Of a stretch of DNA of 64,000 nucleotides, positions 26,392-35,677 are shown piece after piece (the stretch's first letter is position 1; every line of letters starts with the position of its first letter). The notes beneath the pieces are model-generated. The model ran no database searches. It was not told where the DNA came from and worked only from the letters and a program-made list of their open reading frames with translations. The position numbers and the translations under genes are program-made. Source of the DNA: QYQL01 sp041674265 (GTDB lineage: Bacteria > Verrucomicrobiota > Verrucomicrobiia > Chthoniobacterales > Terrimicrobiaceae); the NCBI GenBank assembly GCA_041674265.1, contig JBAYWC010000002.1:1-64000 (forward strand), in the 5' to 3' direction.

Positions 26392-29081
26392 TCCAACTGA
26401 AGGACTACCAACAGCGGGTGCTGGAAAGCCTGCGGGCTTTTCTGAAACGCACCGCGCAAACGCGACATCCGGCGGAAGCCTTCCACGAGGTCACAGAAAA
26501 AGTCTATGGCGAGCCGCTGACCTACATTCCGGCCACGGCGGCGGGCCTGCCATCGGACATGCCGTATGTGTGCCTGCGCGTCCCAACGGGCGGAGGCAAG
26601 ACGCTTCTGGCCTGCCATGCAGTGGGCATCGCGCAGACCGAGCTTCTGCGGGCCGAACACAGCGTGGTTCTCTGGCTGGTGCCGAACAATACGATCCTTG
26701 AGCAGACCGCCGACGCATTGCGCGATGTCCAGCATCCCTACCGCCGGGCGCTGGAACTCGAATGCGCCGGACCGGTCGAGGTGCTGCGGATTGATGAGGC
26801 GCTCAACCTGACCCGCGCCCGTGTCGAAGGCGCGACTGTGGTTATCGTGGCGACGATGCAAAGCTTCCGTGTCGAGGACACGACCGGACGCAAGGTCTAT
26901 GCGCCGAGCAGCCCGTTTCAGGATCATTTTCTCAACCTGGCCCCGCAGGACAGCGCGCGGCTTTTCGAGGGGCCGGACAAGAAGCCGATCCCGAGTCTGG
27001 TGAACATGCTGCGGCTTCGACGGCCGATCGTGATCGTGGACGAGGCGCACAACGCCCGCACCGACCTTTCCTTTGCCACGCTGGGAAATCTCCTGCCCTC
27101 GTGCATCATCGAATTCACCGCTACGCCCGCCACAACCAAGCAACCGTCGAATGTGCTGCACCGGGTATCCGCAGCCGAACTCAAAGCCGCCGACATGGTG
27201 AAGCTGCCGCTGCGGGTCATCGCACGGGATCCGAGCCAGCGGGAGCAACTGCTCAGCGAGGCGCTTTCCCTGCGGGCCGATCTGGAAAAACTCGCGGCCA
27301 TCGAGGGCCAGCACACCGGCGAATATCTCCGGCCGATTCTGCTCATTCAGGCGGTTCGGGTGGATGACTGCAAGGACCTCAAAGCCCGGCTGGTCGCCGA
27401 GTTCGGCCTGAACGAGGCGGAGATCAAAATCTCCGTGGGCAGCTTGGATGAACTCGAAGCGATCAAGGACATCCGCGCGACGAACTGCCCGGTGCGGATC
27501 ATCATCACCGTGCAGAAACTTCGCGAGGGCTGGGATTGTCCGTTCGCGTATGTGCTGTGCAGCCTGCGCGAGACGCGGAGCGCCACCGCCATCGAGCAGA
27601 TTGTCGGCCGCATACTCCGGCTTCCCGGTGCCACGCCGAAACAACATCCGGATCTCAACTGCGCGTATGCTTTTTCCGTCTCCGATTCGATGCCGGAGGT
27701 TCTGAACGAGCTGCGGCAGGCATTGGAGAGCAACGGGTTCACTCCCGCCGAGGCCGAGCGCATCGTGCTGCCGGGCGGACAATCCACACTCGGGCTCGGG
27801 GTTCAGCCGCAGACGGTCACTGTCAATCCTGTCACGGAACTCGATGCCGCCGTGGCCCAGATCCAGAGCGGAGCACTCGCCGGAAAAGTGCGTATCAATG
27901 TGGAGAAAGGCGAGATCACGGTCATTGCCCCCCTGACTCCGGAAGAATCCGAAATGGCCGAAAGCGTGGTAAAAACGCCCGGGGCCAAAACCAAGATCCG
28001 GCAGGCCGTGCAAAAAGTGATCGAGGCCGAGAAGGCGATGGGCGGCACCGGCGCGGCCCGCGCCGCGAGCGGATACGAGCAGCAACTGGATTTCATCGTG
28101 CCGCTCCTCTGCGTGGACGAGGACGGCGAGTTGTTGGAATTTGAGAGCACGTTCCTCCTCGAACATCCGTGGAAACTGAGCGCGAAGGACGCCGCGCAGC
28201 CCGCGCACTACAATCCGCTTCAACGTCCGACCGGCGTGCTCGGGGTGATCGATGTCGGGGCCAAGGGCACGGTCGAGGGAGTGACCGTCGCCCGCGATGA
28301 GGCCGAGGATTTTATCGCCACGCTCCACCAGCAGACGCTCCAGCTCGGCGGTGACAGCCATTGGTCGCTCGAAGCCCTGGTGGCATGGATCGACGTCCGC
28401 ATTCCGCACGAAGACATCCCCATGGGAGAATCCGCCGGGTTCCTGCGAAAAGTCGTTCGCGGCCTCATGGCACAACACGGATTGCAGGATGTGGACACCA
28501 TCGCCCTGGACCGCTTCCGCCTGCGTGATGAGGTCGAGGATCTGATCCAGGCCCATCGCATCCACGAGAGGGAGGCTGCCTTCAAGAATTGGCTCCTTCC
28601 GGAATCCGCTCTGTCAGTGAGCGACGCGCGCGCGCTGAACTTCAAGACAAGCAGCTACGAACCGAGCTGGCTTTACGAGGGTGGACATCAGTTCAAGAAA
28701 CACTACTTCGGTCCGGAGCCCGGCGAACTCCGCGAGAAGAAATCCGACGGCAAGCTGACGGAAGAGTTCCAATGCGCCTGCTACCTCGATGCGCTTCCCG
28801 CCGTGCTCTGGTGGGTGCGCAACCTGTCCCAGAAGAGCAGTTCATTCCGCCTTCAAACTTCCAAGCAGTGGTTCTTCCCCGATTTCATCTGCCAGCTTAC
28901 CGATGGCCGGATTATGGCGGTGGAATACAAAGGAAAACACCTGTGGAATGATGCCGAAGAAAAGCGCGCAGTCGGGGCCGTATGGCAATCCCGGAGCAAG
29001 GGACAGTGCGTGTTTGTGATGCCAACAGATGGCGATTTTGGAGTCATCGGGAAAACCTGTCTTTCGGGAGCGAGGGAATGA
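26388..29081 (+). CDS. Type III restriction enzyme Res subunit (helicase-nuclease)
   Basis: Restriction subunit of 897 residues: an SF2 helicase with a C-terminal nuclease that cuts DNA in partnership with Mod. Visible motifs are Walker A (VPTGGGKTLLA, near residue 67), the DEAH box (VDEAHNAR, near 219), motif III (FTATPATT, near 245) and motif VI (AIEQIVGRILRLPG, near 400). The end holds a PD-(D/E)XK nuclease with FPDFICQLTDGR and AVEYKGK supplying Asp, Glu and Lys. It starts overlapping the toxin stop. Its own stop overlaps the hemH ATG by four bases, so the haem gene can be reached by ribosomes from it. Restriction activity depends on a working Mod, which here is interrupted in frame. Confidence 0.93.
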   Translation: MIQLKDYQQRVLESLRAFLKRTAQTRHPAEAFHEVTEKVYGEPLTYIPATAAGLPSDMPYVCLRVPTGGGKTLLACHAVGIAQTELLRAEHSVVLWLVPNNTILEQTADALRDVQHPYRRALELECAGPVEVLRIDEALNLTRARVEGATVVIVATMQSFRVEDTTGRKVYAPSSPFQDHFLNLAPQDSARLFEGPDKKPIPSLVNMLRLRRPIVIVDEAHNARTDLSFATLGNLLPSCIIEFTATPATTKQPSNVLHRVSAAELKAADMVKLPLRVIARDPSQREQLLSEALSLRADLEKLAAIEGQHTGEYLRPILLIQAVRVDDCKDLKARLVAEFGLNEAEIKISVGSLDELEAIKDIRATNCPVRIIITVQKLREGWDCPFAYVLCSLRETRSATAIEQIVGRILRLPGATPKQHPDLNCAYAFSVSDSMPEVLNELRQALESNGFTPAEAERIVLPGGQSTLGLGVQPQTVTVNPVTELDAAVAQIQSGALAGKVRINVEKGEITVIAPLTPEESEMAESVVKTPGAKTKIRQAVQKVIEAEKAMGGTGAARAASGYEQQLDFIVPLLCVDEDGELLEFESTFLLEHPWKLSAKDAAQPAHYNPLQRPTGVLGVIDVGAKGTVEGVTVARDEAEDFIATLHQQTLQLGGDSHWSLEALVAWIDVRIPHEDIPMGESAGFLRKVVRGLMAQHGLQDVDTIALDRFRLRDEVEDLIQAHRIHEREAAFKNWLLPESALSVSDARALNFKTSSYEPSWLYEGGHQFKKHYFGPEPGELREKKSDGKLTEEFQCACYLDALPAVLWWVRNLSQKSSSFRLQTSKQWFFPDFICQLTDGRIMAVEYKGKHLWNDAEEKRAVGAVWQSRSKGQCVFVMPTDGDFGVIGKTCLSGARE

Positions 29082-30115
29082 GCTTCCAGCACAAACCGGG
29101 CGTTTTGTTGATGAATCTCGGATCGCCGGATTCGACCTCCGTGTCCGACGTGAGGGAATACCTGCGCGAGTTTCTCATGGACCCGCGCGTGCTCGACTCC
29201 CCGTGGCTTGTCCGCTGGTGCGTGGTCCATTTCGCGATCCTGCCGACCCGCCCCGCGCAATCGGCGGAGGCCTACGAAAAAATCTGGACGAAGGGCGGCT
29301 CGCCGCTCGTCGCCACAAGCCGCAACGTGCAGCGCGAGATGCAGCGCCGGTTCGGGGACGGCGCCGTCATCGAACTCGCGATGCGTTACCGGAACCCCGG
29401 GATCGGGTCCGCCATCCGGCATCTGCGCGAACAGGGAGTCACGGACCTTTTGGTGTTCCCGCTTTTTCCCCACTTTGCGATGTCGAGTTTTGAAACGGCG
29501 GTTGTCCGCGCGCGGGAAGTCGCCGCCCGGCTGGCGCCGGAGATGAAGCTGAAAATCGCGGAGCCGTATTACGACGACCCCGGCTACATCGCGGCGCTCG
29601 CCGCCAGCGCGGAGGATTTCCTCGATGCGGGCTACGATCATCTGCTGTTCAGTTTCCACGGTCTGCCCGAACGTCACCTCCGCAAGGCCAACCCGGGCCA
29701 TTGCCTGGCCGCCCCCAACTGCTGCGAAACCCCCGGCCCCGCCCTCCACACCTGCTACCGCGCCCAATGCTTCGCCACCGTCCGCGCCTTTGTCGAAGCA
29801 ACCGGCGTCCCCACAAACAAGCACTCGGTCTCCTTCCAGTCGCGGCTCGGACGCGATCCCTGGCTCAAGCCCTACACCGATTTCGAGTTCACCCGTCTTG
29901 CCGGAACCGGCGTCAAAAAACTTCTGGTCATCTGCCCGGCCTTCGTCTCCGACTGCCTCGAAACCGTCGAGGAAATCGCCATCCGCGGACGCGCAACCTT
30001 CCTCGAAGCCGGCGGAACCGAATTCGCCCTCACCCCGTGCATGAACGAGCATCCACGATGGCTCGAAGCGCTGGAAAAAATCCTCCGCGCGGAATTGCCG
30101 GCGAACCAGGACTAG
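29078..30115 (+). CDS. hemH: Ferrochelatase with cysteine-rich segment
   Basis: Inserts ferrous iron into protoporphyrin IX, the final haem step. From the ATG at 29078 (MSFQHKPGVLLMNLG) it is 345 residues, with the catalytic His194 in LLFSFHGLPERH and the later CLETVEEI segment with acidic metal-path residues. Unlike E. coli HemH it has a cysteine-rich stretch right after the catalytic loop, with Cys at 209, 215, 216, 226 and 231. Internal cysteine segments like this occur in [2Fe-2S] ferrochelatases of some Deltaproteobacteria, so an iron-sulfur cluster is possible. It belongs with hemENY by function and strand but is now preceded by the res gene, which it overlaps. Confidence 0.94.
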   Translation: MSFQHKPGVLLMNLGSPDSTSVSDVREYLREFLMDPRVLDSPWLVRWCVVHFAILPTRPAQSAEAYEKIWTKGGSPLVATSRNVQREMQRRFGDGAVIELAMRYRNPGIGSAIRHLREQGVTDLLVFPLFPHFAMSSFETAVVRAREVAARLAPEMKLKIAEPYYDDPGYIAALAASAEDFLDAGYDHLLFSFHGLPERHLRKANPGHCLAAPNCCETPGPALHTCYRAQCFATVRAFVEATGVPTNKHSVSFQSRLGRDPWLKPYTDFEFTRLAGTGVKKLLVICPAFVSDCLETVEEIAIRGRATFLEAGGTEFALTPCMNEHPRWLEALEKILRAELPANQD

Positions 30116-30404
30116 GCCCTGCCCGACTCCAATGGGACAGGAATGTGGCGGAACACGGGCGTGTTTCGCAAACATGGTTTTCGCTCTTAGCCCGGAACAC
30201 CCGCGAGAGGGCGCTTGTCGTGATATGGGCGAGTCGGATTGGTTTTTCTCCGTTCCTTCGCGCCTCCGCGGCTTGGCGGGAGATACTCTGGTTGATTCGA
30301 TGGCGGGCAGGGTGCCCGCGCTCCGTTTACCCTGCGCCTCTGCGCGAGATCGCCTGTGTTTCGGACGCGTGACAACCGGCGCGGGATCTGCGAGAGAAGG
30401 CGGC
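30116..30404. other. 289-bp spacer with low-grade repeats
   Basis: No supported gene. The stretch contains phrases such as CGCGCCTCCGCGGCTTGGCG and, 74 bp on, GCGCCTCTGCGCGAGATCGC, which look like diverged copies of one dispersed repeat. The same frame as the following glycosidase is open here but has no family similarity. The glycosidase promoter, if separate from hemH, should be here. Confidence 0.45.
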
Positions 30405-33053
30405 ATGCCGGACGATGCTGAATCACGACGGATGGCGGCGCGGGATGCGGGTCATGAACCTTGGGGGCTCTGGGGATCCTATCTGAGCGACCGGCAGTGG
30501 GGCACGGTGCGCGAAGATTATTCCGCCGACGGGGATGCATGGACATTTTTCCCGCATGAACATGCCCGATCTCGTGTTTACCGTTGGGGCGAGGATGGAC
30601 TCTTGGGAATCAGCGATTCCGATGGCAGATTATGCTTTGCTCCTGCCTTTTGGAACGGCAAGGACCGGATGCTCAAGGAACGTCCGTTCGGGCTCTCGAA
30701 CCCGCAGGGCAATCATGGCGAGGATCTCAAGGACTATTTTTATCACCTCGACAATACACCCGCGCACAGCTTCATGCGGGGGCTCTACAAATACCCGCAG
30801 GCCGCTTTTCCGTATGACCACCTGGTCGAAGAAAATGGCCGCCGCCCGCGCAGCGAACCGGAATACGAGCTTGTGGACACCGGAGTTTTCAACGACGGCC
30901 GCTATTTTGATATCTTCGTGGAATACGCGAAAGAGACCGCCGAGGACATCGGCATCCGGATCCGCGCCATCAACCGCGGGCCCGATCCCGCGCCGCTGAC
31001 CGTTCTCCCGACACTCTGGTTCCGCAATACCTGGTCGTGGGGCCAGGCGGAGGCCACGAAGCCGGAGATGCATCTTGCCGCGCATGGGACTGCGGTCATC
31101 GCTCATCCGTGGGGGTTGCCCGAGTACCACCTCTATTGCGAGGCTGCCGGCGAATTCCTTTTCACGGATAATGAGACAAATGCCGGCCGGCTTTTCGGAG
31201 CCAAAAATCCCGCACCTTATTTGAAGGACGGTTTTCACGATTTTCTCATCGGCGGAAAAGCCGATGCGGTGAATCCTTCGCATTGCGGGACCAAGGCGGC
31301 GCCGGTTTATCGGCGGACGCTTGCAGCCGGCGAGGAATGGACGCTCCGCCTGCGTTTGTGCCGTCCGCCGAAGCCGGAGGCATTCGGCCAGGCCTTTGAG
31401 GAGTTGTTCCAGCGCAGGGAACGGGAGTGCGCGGAGTTTTACGAGCGCCGCTCTCCCGGCATGCCCGCGGAACTCGCGCTCGTCCATCGCAGCGCTCTGG
31501 CCGGCCTCCTCTGGTGCAAAAAGTTCTATTACTACCCGGTCATTCAATGGCTCCAGGGCGACCCCACCATGCCGCCCCCGCCGCCGGGGCGGTGGCACGG
31601 ACGGAACAGTTTCTGGAAGGAGCTGCACGCGCACGATGTCATTTCGATGCCCGATTCGTGGGAGTATCCGTATTTCTGCGCGTGGGACCTGATGTTCCAG
31701 TCGGTCGCGTTCACGGTGGCCGATCCCGCCACCGCAAAGAAGCAGAGCATGCTTCTGCGCGGCGAGCGCTACACGTCCCCCAGCGCGCAACAGCCCGCCT
31801 ACGAATGGGCGCTCTCGGATGCGAACCCCCCGATCGGAGGCTGGGCGAGCTGGCGGATTTATTCCATCGAGCGCGGGATGACCGGAAAAGGGGATGTCTT
31901 CTACCTCAAAAAGGCCTTCAACAAATTGCTGCTCGGGTATTCCTGGTGGGCGAACCGAGTGGACCAGACCGGCGACAATGTCTTCGAGGGCGGGTTCCTC
32001 GGCCTCGACAACATCGGGGTCTTCGACCGGAGATACCCTCTCCCCGATGGGAGCAAAATCGAGCAAAGCGACGGCACCGCGTGGATGGCGATGTTCTGCC
32101 TCAACATGCTCAACATCGCGATCGAACTGGCGAAAACCGAGCCGGAATACGAGGACATCGCCGACAAATTTCTCAACGACTTCATCTATCTTGCCGCCGC
32201 GGTCAACGCCGTGGGTTCGGGAGGCTTTGCGCTCTGGGACGATGACGACGGATTTTATTATGATGTGCTCAAGCGACCGGATGGTTCGAATGCCTATTTG
32301 AAGACCCGCTCGATCGCGGGCCTGACCCCCCTGTTTGCGGTGGAGAGCTTTGACTCGGCGACCGCACAGCAGTTTCCCCTCCTCTGCAAGCGGATCGAAT
32401 GGTTTGCCAAGCACCGCCCGCACCTGCTCGAACAGCTTCATCATATCGGTCGGCAAGTGGATGGCAGGCTGCTCGTCTCGCTGGTTCCTCCGGAGCGCCT
32501 GCGCCGGCTCTGTGAACGGCTCTTCGACGAGGAGGAATTTCTCTCGCCTCATGGCATCCGCGCCCTCTCGCGCGTTTACAAAGACCAGCCCTACACGTTC
32601 ACCGAGGGGGAGGAAACAGAGACCCTCTGCTACACCGCCGCAGACAGCCCGGTGGCGATGTTCGGCGGAAATTCCAACTGGCGCGGCCCGGTCTGGATGC
32701 CGATGAATTACCTCCTCATCGAAGCCCTCCAAAAATTCGCGTTTTATTTCGGCGATACGTTCGAAGTCGAATTTCCCAGCGGCAGCGGCATCGAGATGAA
32801 CCTCTGGGACATCACCATCGAACTCGAACGCCGGCTCGTCGGAATCTTCGCGCGGGGCGCCGACGGACGCCGCCCGTTCAACGGCGGCGTGGACCTCTTC
32901 CAAAACGACCCCCACTGGCGCGACCTCCTCCTCTTCAACGAATACTTCAACGGGGACAACGGCGCCGGTGTTGGAGCCAGCCACCAGACCGGCTGGACCG
33001 CTCTCGTCGCCAAGATGGCCCGCCAAATTCACACGTTCGACAAATCGATTTAG
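30405..33053 (+). CDS. GH63/MGH1-like glycoside hydrolase
   Basis: Predicted cytoplasmic alpha-glycosidase of the GH63 type, 882 residues from the ATG at 30405. The family opening GLWGSYLSDRQWGTVREDYS is followed by a beta-sandwich domain (LDNTPAHSFMRGLYKYPQAA). The C-terminal (alpha/alpha)6 barrel carries SFWKELHAHDVISMPDSWEYPYFCAWDLMF, whose Asp and Glu residues include the expected acid, and GFLGLDNIGVFDR and WRGPVWMPMNYL near the end. It has no signal peptide. Members act on alpha-glucosides, mannosylglycerate or glucosylglycerate; substrate is not evident here. It reads from the haem operon side and stops 10 bp before convergent recF. Confidence 0.88.
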   Translation: MPDDAESRRMAARDAGHEPWGLWGSYLSDRQWGTVREDYSADGDAWTFFPHEHARSRVYRWGEDGLLGISDSDGRLCFAPAFWNGKDRMLKERPFGLSNPQGNHGEDLKDYFYHLDNTPAHSFMRGLYKYPQAAFPYDHLVEENGRRPRSEPEYELVDTGVFNDGRYFDIFVEYAKETAEDIGIRIRAINRGPDPAPLTVLPTLWFRNTWSWGQAEATKPEMHLAAHGTAVIAHPWGLPEYHLYCEAAGEFLFTDNETNAGRLFGAKNPAPYLKDGFHDFLIGGKADAVNPSHCGTKAAPVYRRTLAAGEEWTLRLRLCRPPKPEAFGQAFEELFQRRERECAEFYERRSPGMPAELALVHRSALAGLLWCKKFYYYPVIQWLQGDPTMPPPPPGRWHGRNSFWKELHAHDVISMPDSWEYPYFCAWDLMFQSVAFTVADPATAKKQSMLLRGERYTSPSAQQPAYEWALSDANPPIGGWASWRIYSIERGMTGKGDVFYLKKAFNKLLLGYSWWANRVDQTGDNVFEGGFLGLDNIGVFDRRYPLPDGSKIEQSDGTAWMAMFCLNMLNIAIELAKTEPEYEDIADKFLNDFIYLAAAVNAVGSGGFALWDDDDGFYYDVLKRPDGSNAYLKTRSIAGLTPLFAVESFDSATAQQFPLLCKRIEWFAKHRPHLLEQLHHIGRQVDGRLLVSLVPPERLRRLCERLFDEEEFLSPHGIRALSRVYKDQPYTFTEGEETETLCYTAADSPVAMFGGNSNWRGPVWMPMNYLLIEALQKFAFYFGDTFEVEFPSGSGIEMNLWDITIELERRLVGIFARGADGRRPFNGGVDLFQNDPHWRDLLLFNEYFNGDNGAGVGASHQTGWTALVAKMARQIHTFDKSI

Positions 33054-33063
33054 CCCGGAAAAA

Positions 33064-34116
33064 TCACAGGGAGGCCAGCCGGCCGCCGGCGAGTTTGAAG
33101 ACCGTGTCGGAGGGTTTGTGTTCGGCCCAGTCGAGGAAGGTGGTGGTGATGATCGTCTGGCTTTGCGGGGGGAGCGAGGCGAGGAGCCTGTTGCGGCGGT
33201 CGGGGTCGAGTTCTCCGAAGATATCGTCGATGAGGAGGATGGGGGCGCGGTTCTGGACAGCTTCCAAATGGCGGGCCTGGGCCAGCTTCAAGGAAAGCGC
33301 GAGCCCGCGGTGCTGGCCCTCGGAGGCGAACCCGGCGGCCTCCCGGCCATTGATCGCGATGCCCAAATCGTCGCGGTGCGGGCCGACGACCGTCTGCCGG
33401 AGGCGCGTCTCTTCCTGCCGCGAGCCGGCCAGCGTTGCCGCAAACGGACTCCCGCCGCCCGCCCGGTAGGAAATCTTCACGGAATCCGATCCGCCGCTGA
33501 TTTCCAGGCAGGCGGTGCGCGCAATGGGAGCCAGCTCTTCGCAAAGCCGCGCGCGGGCGGCAAAGAGGAACTCCGCGGCTTCCACCAGCGGCGGATCAAA
33601 GGCCTCGATCTCGCGGCGGGGGCGGTTGTCTTTGAGCAACGCATTTCGCGAACGCAGCGCCTTTTCATAGGAGCGGAGGGATTTTCTGTAGCCCGGCACA
33701 CATTGCATCCCAGCAAAGTCCAGATATCGGCGCCGGACCGATCCGCCTCCGCGCACGAGATCGAGATCGGTATTCGCGAACCAGGCCACCCTTCCCACGT
33801 CGAGGTAGTCATCGGTATGGGTCTGCGGCTTCGAATCCAGAAGCAATTCCCGTCCCTCGTGCGAATAGTGGAAGACCAGGTGGATTCCGGAAAAGTGGGC
33901 ATTAAGGGAAAACCGCGGACGGCCGAACCGGATGGCCTCGGCGGTTGTGATGGTGCGCGGCGATTGCAGGCGCAGCAACAGGCAGACCGCCTCCAGGATC
34001 GAAGTTTTTCCCTGCGCGTTTGCGCCCATCACGAACGTGCGTCCCGGTTCCAAGGAAATCTCCAGCAAGTCGAAGCAGCGAAAATCCTGCAATCTCAAAT
34101 CGGTGAGCACCCGCAC
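33064..34116 (-). CDS. recF: DNA replication and repair protein RecF
   Basis: SMC-like ATPase of the RecFOR gap-repair pathway that loads RecA at single-stranded gaps. The 350-residue protein has Walker A GANAQGKTS (near residue 31), the signature segment SEGQHRGLALSLKLA and Walker B ILLIDDIFGELD, all in order. The start is a GTG at 34116 giving MRVLTDLRLQDFRCF; no ATG in this frame gives a complete N-terminus. recF normally sits near dnaN or gyrB; here it follows a terC remnant and rplC on the minus strand, so its native context is lost. Confidence 0.94.
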   Translation of the reverse strand: MRVLTDLRLQDFRCFDLLEISLEPGRTFVMGANAQGKTSILEAVCLLLRLQSPRTITTAEAIRFGRPRFSLNAHFSGIHLVFHYSHEGRELLLDSKPQTHTDDYLDVGRVAWFANTDLDLVRGGGSVRRRYLDFAGMQCVPGYRKSLRSYEKALRSRNALLKDNRPRREIEAFDPPLVEAAEFLFAARARLCEELAPIARTACLEISGGSDSVKISYRAGGGSPFAATLAGSRQEETRLRQTVVGPHRDDLGIAINGREAAGFASEGQHRGLALSLKLAQARHLEAVQNRAPILLIDDIFGELDPDRRNRLLASLPPQSQTIITTTFLDWAEHKPSDTVFKLAGGRLASL

Positions 34117-34154
34117 ATCATGCCCGACGCGGACACGAGGTCAAACCCGGGGAA

Positions 34155-34492
34155 TCAAAAGGCGGTCAGCCGATCGCGGAATCCTTTCGCTCCGCCGCAT
34201 CGGGATTCCACCAACGGCCGATGGCCGAGGATCGCGAAGACGTTGGATGTATAGATGATGAACGTATCTTCGGCGATGGCGAATATGGCCGGGATCGAAT
34301 CCACCGCAAAGAGGAGATCGCTCGCTTCGATGCAGAGAAGGGCGGCGAAAAGCGGGTGGCGGCGAGGCGCCCGGATTCGCGGGCGAAGAATTTCCGCCCA
34401 TGGTAATCCTTGGTGGCCGGCGCCCGTTTCCGCAACAGCCTGAGGGCGATGTTTTTTCCCGGATCCATCGGCTCGTGCCTGCCGAAAACCAT
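34155..34492 (-). pseudogene. TerC/Alx-family membrane protein remnant, frameshifted
   Basis: Interior of a TerC-type integral membrane protein. From 34492 the frame reads MDPGKNIALRLL, then TKDYHGRKFFARESGRLAATR. At about 34355 similarity moves to another frame: LFAALLCIEASDLLFAVDSIPA, then IYTSNVFAILG, before an aberrant tail to a TGA at 34155. One base gained or lost explains the shift. The N-terminal half and the last helices are missing; full proteins are about 300 residues and here about 85 remain. It sits between rplC and recF on the same strand and shows that DNA was inserted or lost just after rplC. Confidence 0.8.
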
Positions 34493-34507
34493 CCGGAATC
34501 GGGGCGG

Positions 34508-35155
34508 CTATTTTTTTTCGGCGGGCTTCTTTTTCTTGGAAGGCCGGACGATCACATAGGAACCTTTGGCTCCGGGAACCGCCCCGCTGACGACAATGAC
34601 ACCCTCTTCGCCGCGCACCTGGAGGATGCGGAGGTTTTGAAGGGTGACGCGCCCATCGCCCATATGGCCGGGCATGCCCATGTTTTTCCAGACGCGGCCC
34701 GGTGTCGAGCGGTTGCCGATGGCGCCGTTCCGGCGGTGCATCGTCGAACCGTGGGTCATGGGCTGGCCTTGGAAGTTGTGCTTTTTGATCGTGCCCTGAA
34801 AGCCCTTGCCCTTCGACTGGCCGATGACATCCACGAATTGGCCGGTTTCGAAGACCGTGACCGCGACGTCCGCGGATTCCGGAGCGGTTTCGCCCTCGGC
34901 AAGACGGAATTCGCGGATGAACCGCTTGGGCGTCGAGGAGGTTTTTCCAAAGTGCCCGGTTTGCGCCTTCGTCACGCGCTGGGGTTTCTGGTCGTCAAAT
35001 CCGACCTGGACCGCCGCGTAGCCGTCCTTGTCGGCGTTTTTGGTTTGAAGAATGCGATTGCCTCCGGCCGCGATGACGGTGGCGGGAGTGCTGCGGCCCT
35101 TGTCGTCGTAGACGCGGGTCATTCCGAGTTTTTTTCCGAGAAGTCCAATGCTCAT
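34508..35155 (-). CDS. rplC: 50S ribosomal protein L3
   Basis: Large-subunit protein that nucleates 23S rRNA folding near the peptidyl-transferase centre. 215 residues, starting MSIGLLGKKLGMTRVYDDKG and including the loop GKGFQGTIKKHNFQGQPMTHGS that reaches into the ribosome core. It ends with a lysine-rich tail. It follows rpsJ by 5 bp, the normal S10-operon order, but the expected rplD, rplW and rplB do not follow; instead a terC remnant begins 15 bp after its stop. Confidence 0.97.
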   Translation of the reverse strand: MSIGLLGKKLGMTRVYDDKGRSTPATVIAAGGNRILQTKNADKDGYAAVQVGFDDQKPQRVTKAQTGHFGKTSSTPKRFIREFRLAEGETAPESADVAVTVFETGQFVDVIGQSKGKGFQGTIKKHNFQGQPMTHGSTMHRRNGAIGNRSTPGRVWKNMGMPGHMGDGRVTLQNLRILQVRGEEGVIVVSGAVPGAKGSYVIVRPSKKKKPAEKK

Positions 35156-35160
35156 GGCTG

Positions 35161-35478
35161 TCAGATTTTGATGGTGATGTCGACCCCGGCCGGAAGGTTC
35201 AGTTTGCGGAGCTCGTCAACGGTCTTGGCCGTGGGTTCCACGATGTCGAGAAGCCGTTTGTGGGTGCGGATTTCGAATTGCTCCATCGACTTTTTGTCGA
35301 CGTGGGGCGAGCGGTTGACGGTGAATTTTTCGATGCGTGTCGGGAGGGGGATCGGTCCGGTCACTTTGGACCCCGTGCGCTTCGCGGTTTCCACAATCTC
35401 ATGCGCGGAGGCATCGAGAATGCGGTAGTCGAATCCTTTGAGCCGGATCCGGATTTTTTGGGCTGATGGTGCTGACAT
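35161..35478 (-). CDS. rpsJ: 30S ribosomal protein S10
   Basis: Small-subunit protein and transcription antitermination factor (NusE), 105 residues. Characteristic segments are IRIRLKGFDYRILDASAHEIV, GPIPLPTRIEKFTVNRSPHVDKKS and THKRLLDIVEPTAKTVDEL. The ATG at 35478 is chosen; upstream in-frame sequence to 35643 shows no similarity. It is the first gene of the short rpsJ-rplC unit and is divergent from nnr. The 199-bp spacer should carry the promoter. Confidence 0.97.
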   Translation of the reverse strand: MSAPSAQKIRIRLKGFDYRILDASAHEIVETAKRTGSKVTGPIPLPTRIEKFTVNRSPHVDKKSMEQFEIRTHKRLLDIVEPTAKTVDELRKLNLPAGVDITIKI

Positions 35479-35677
35479 AAGAAAGAACAGTGAATGTTTG
35501 TGTGAAATCCCGACATCGAACGGGATGGAGAGAGTAGGGATGCGCGCCGCGGTGGCAAGGGAATTTTTCGAAAAATGTTGGCGGCGGACGGCCTCTGATT
35601 CTTTTCCATGACAGATCGTCGCGCGCGCCAGGGGGCCGATCAAATTTCTTTTCCTGGCGGCTTGGCGGCGTCATGCT

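Noticed and set aside
26310..28565. Minus-strand frame of 751 codons opposite res
   Set aside because: Antisense of the helicase domain; helicase motifs are continuous on the plus strand.
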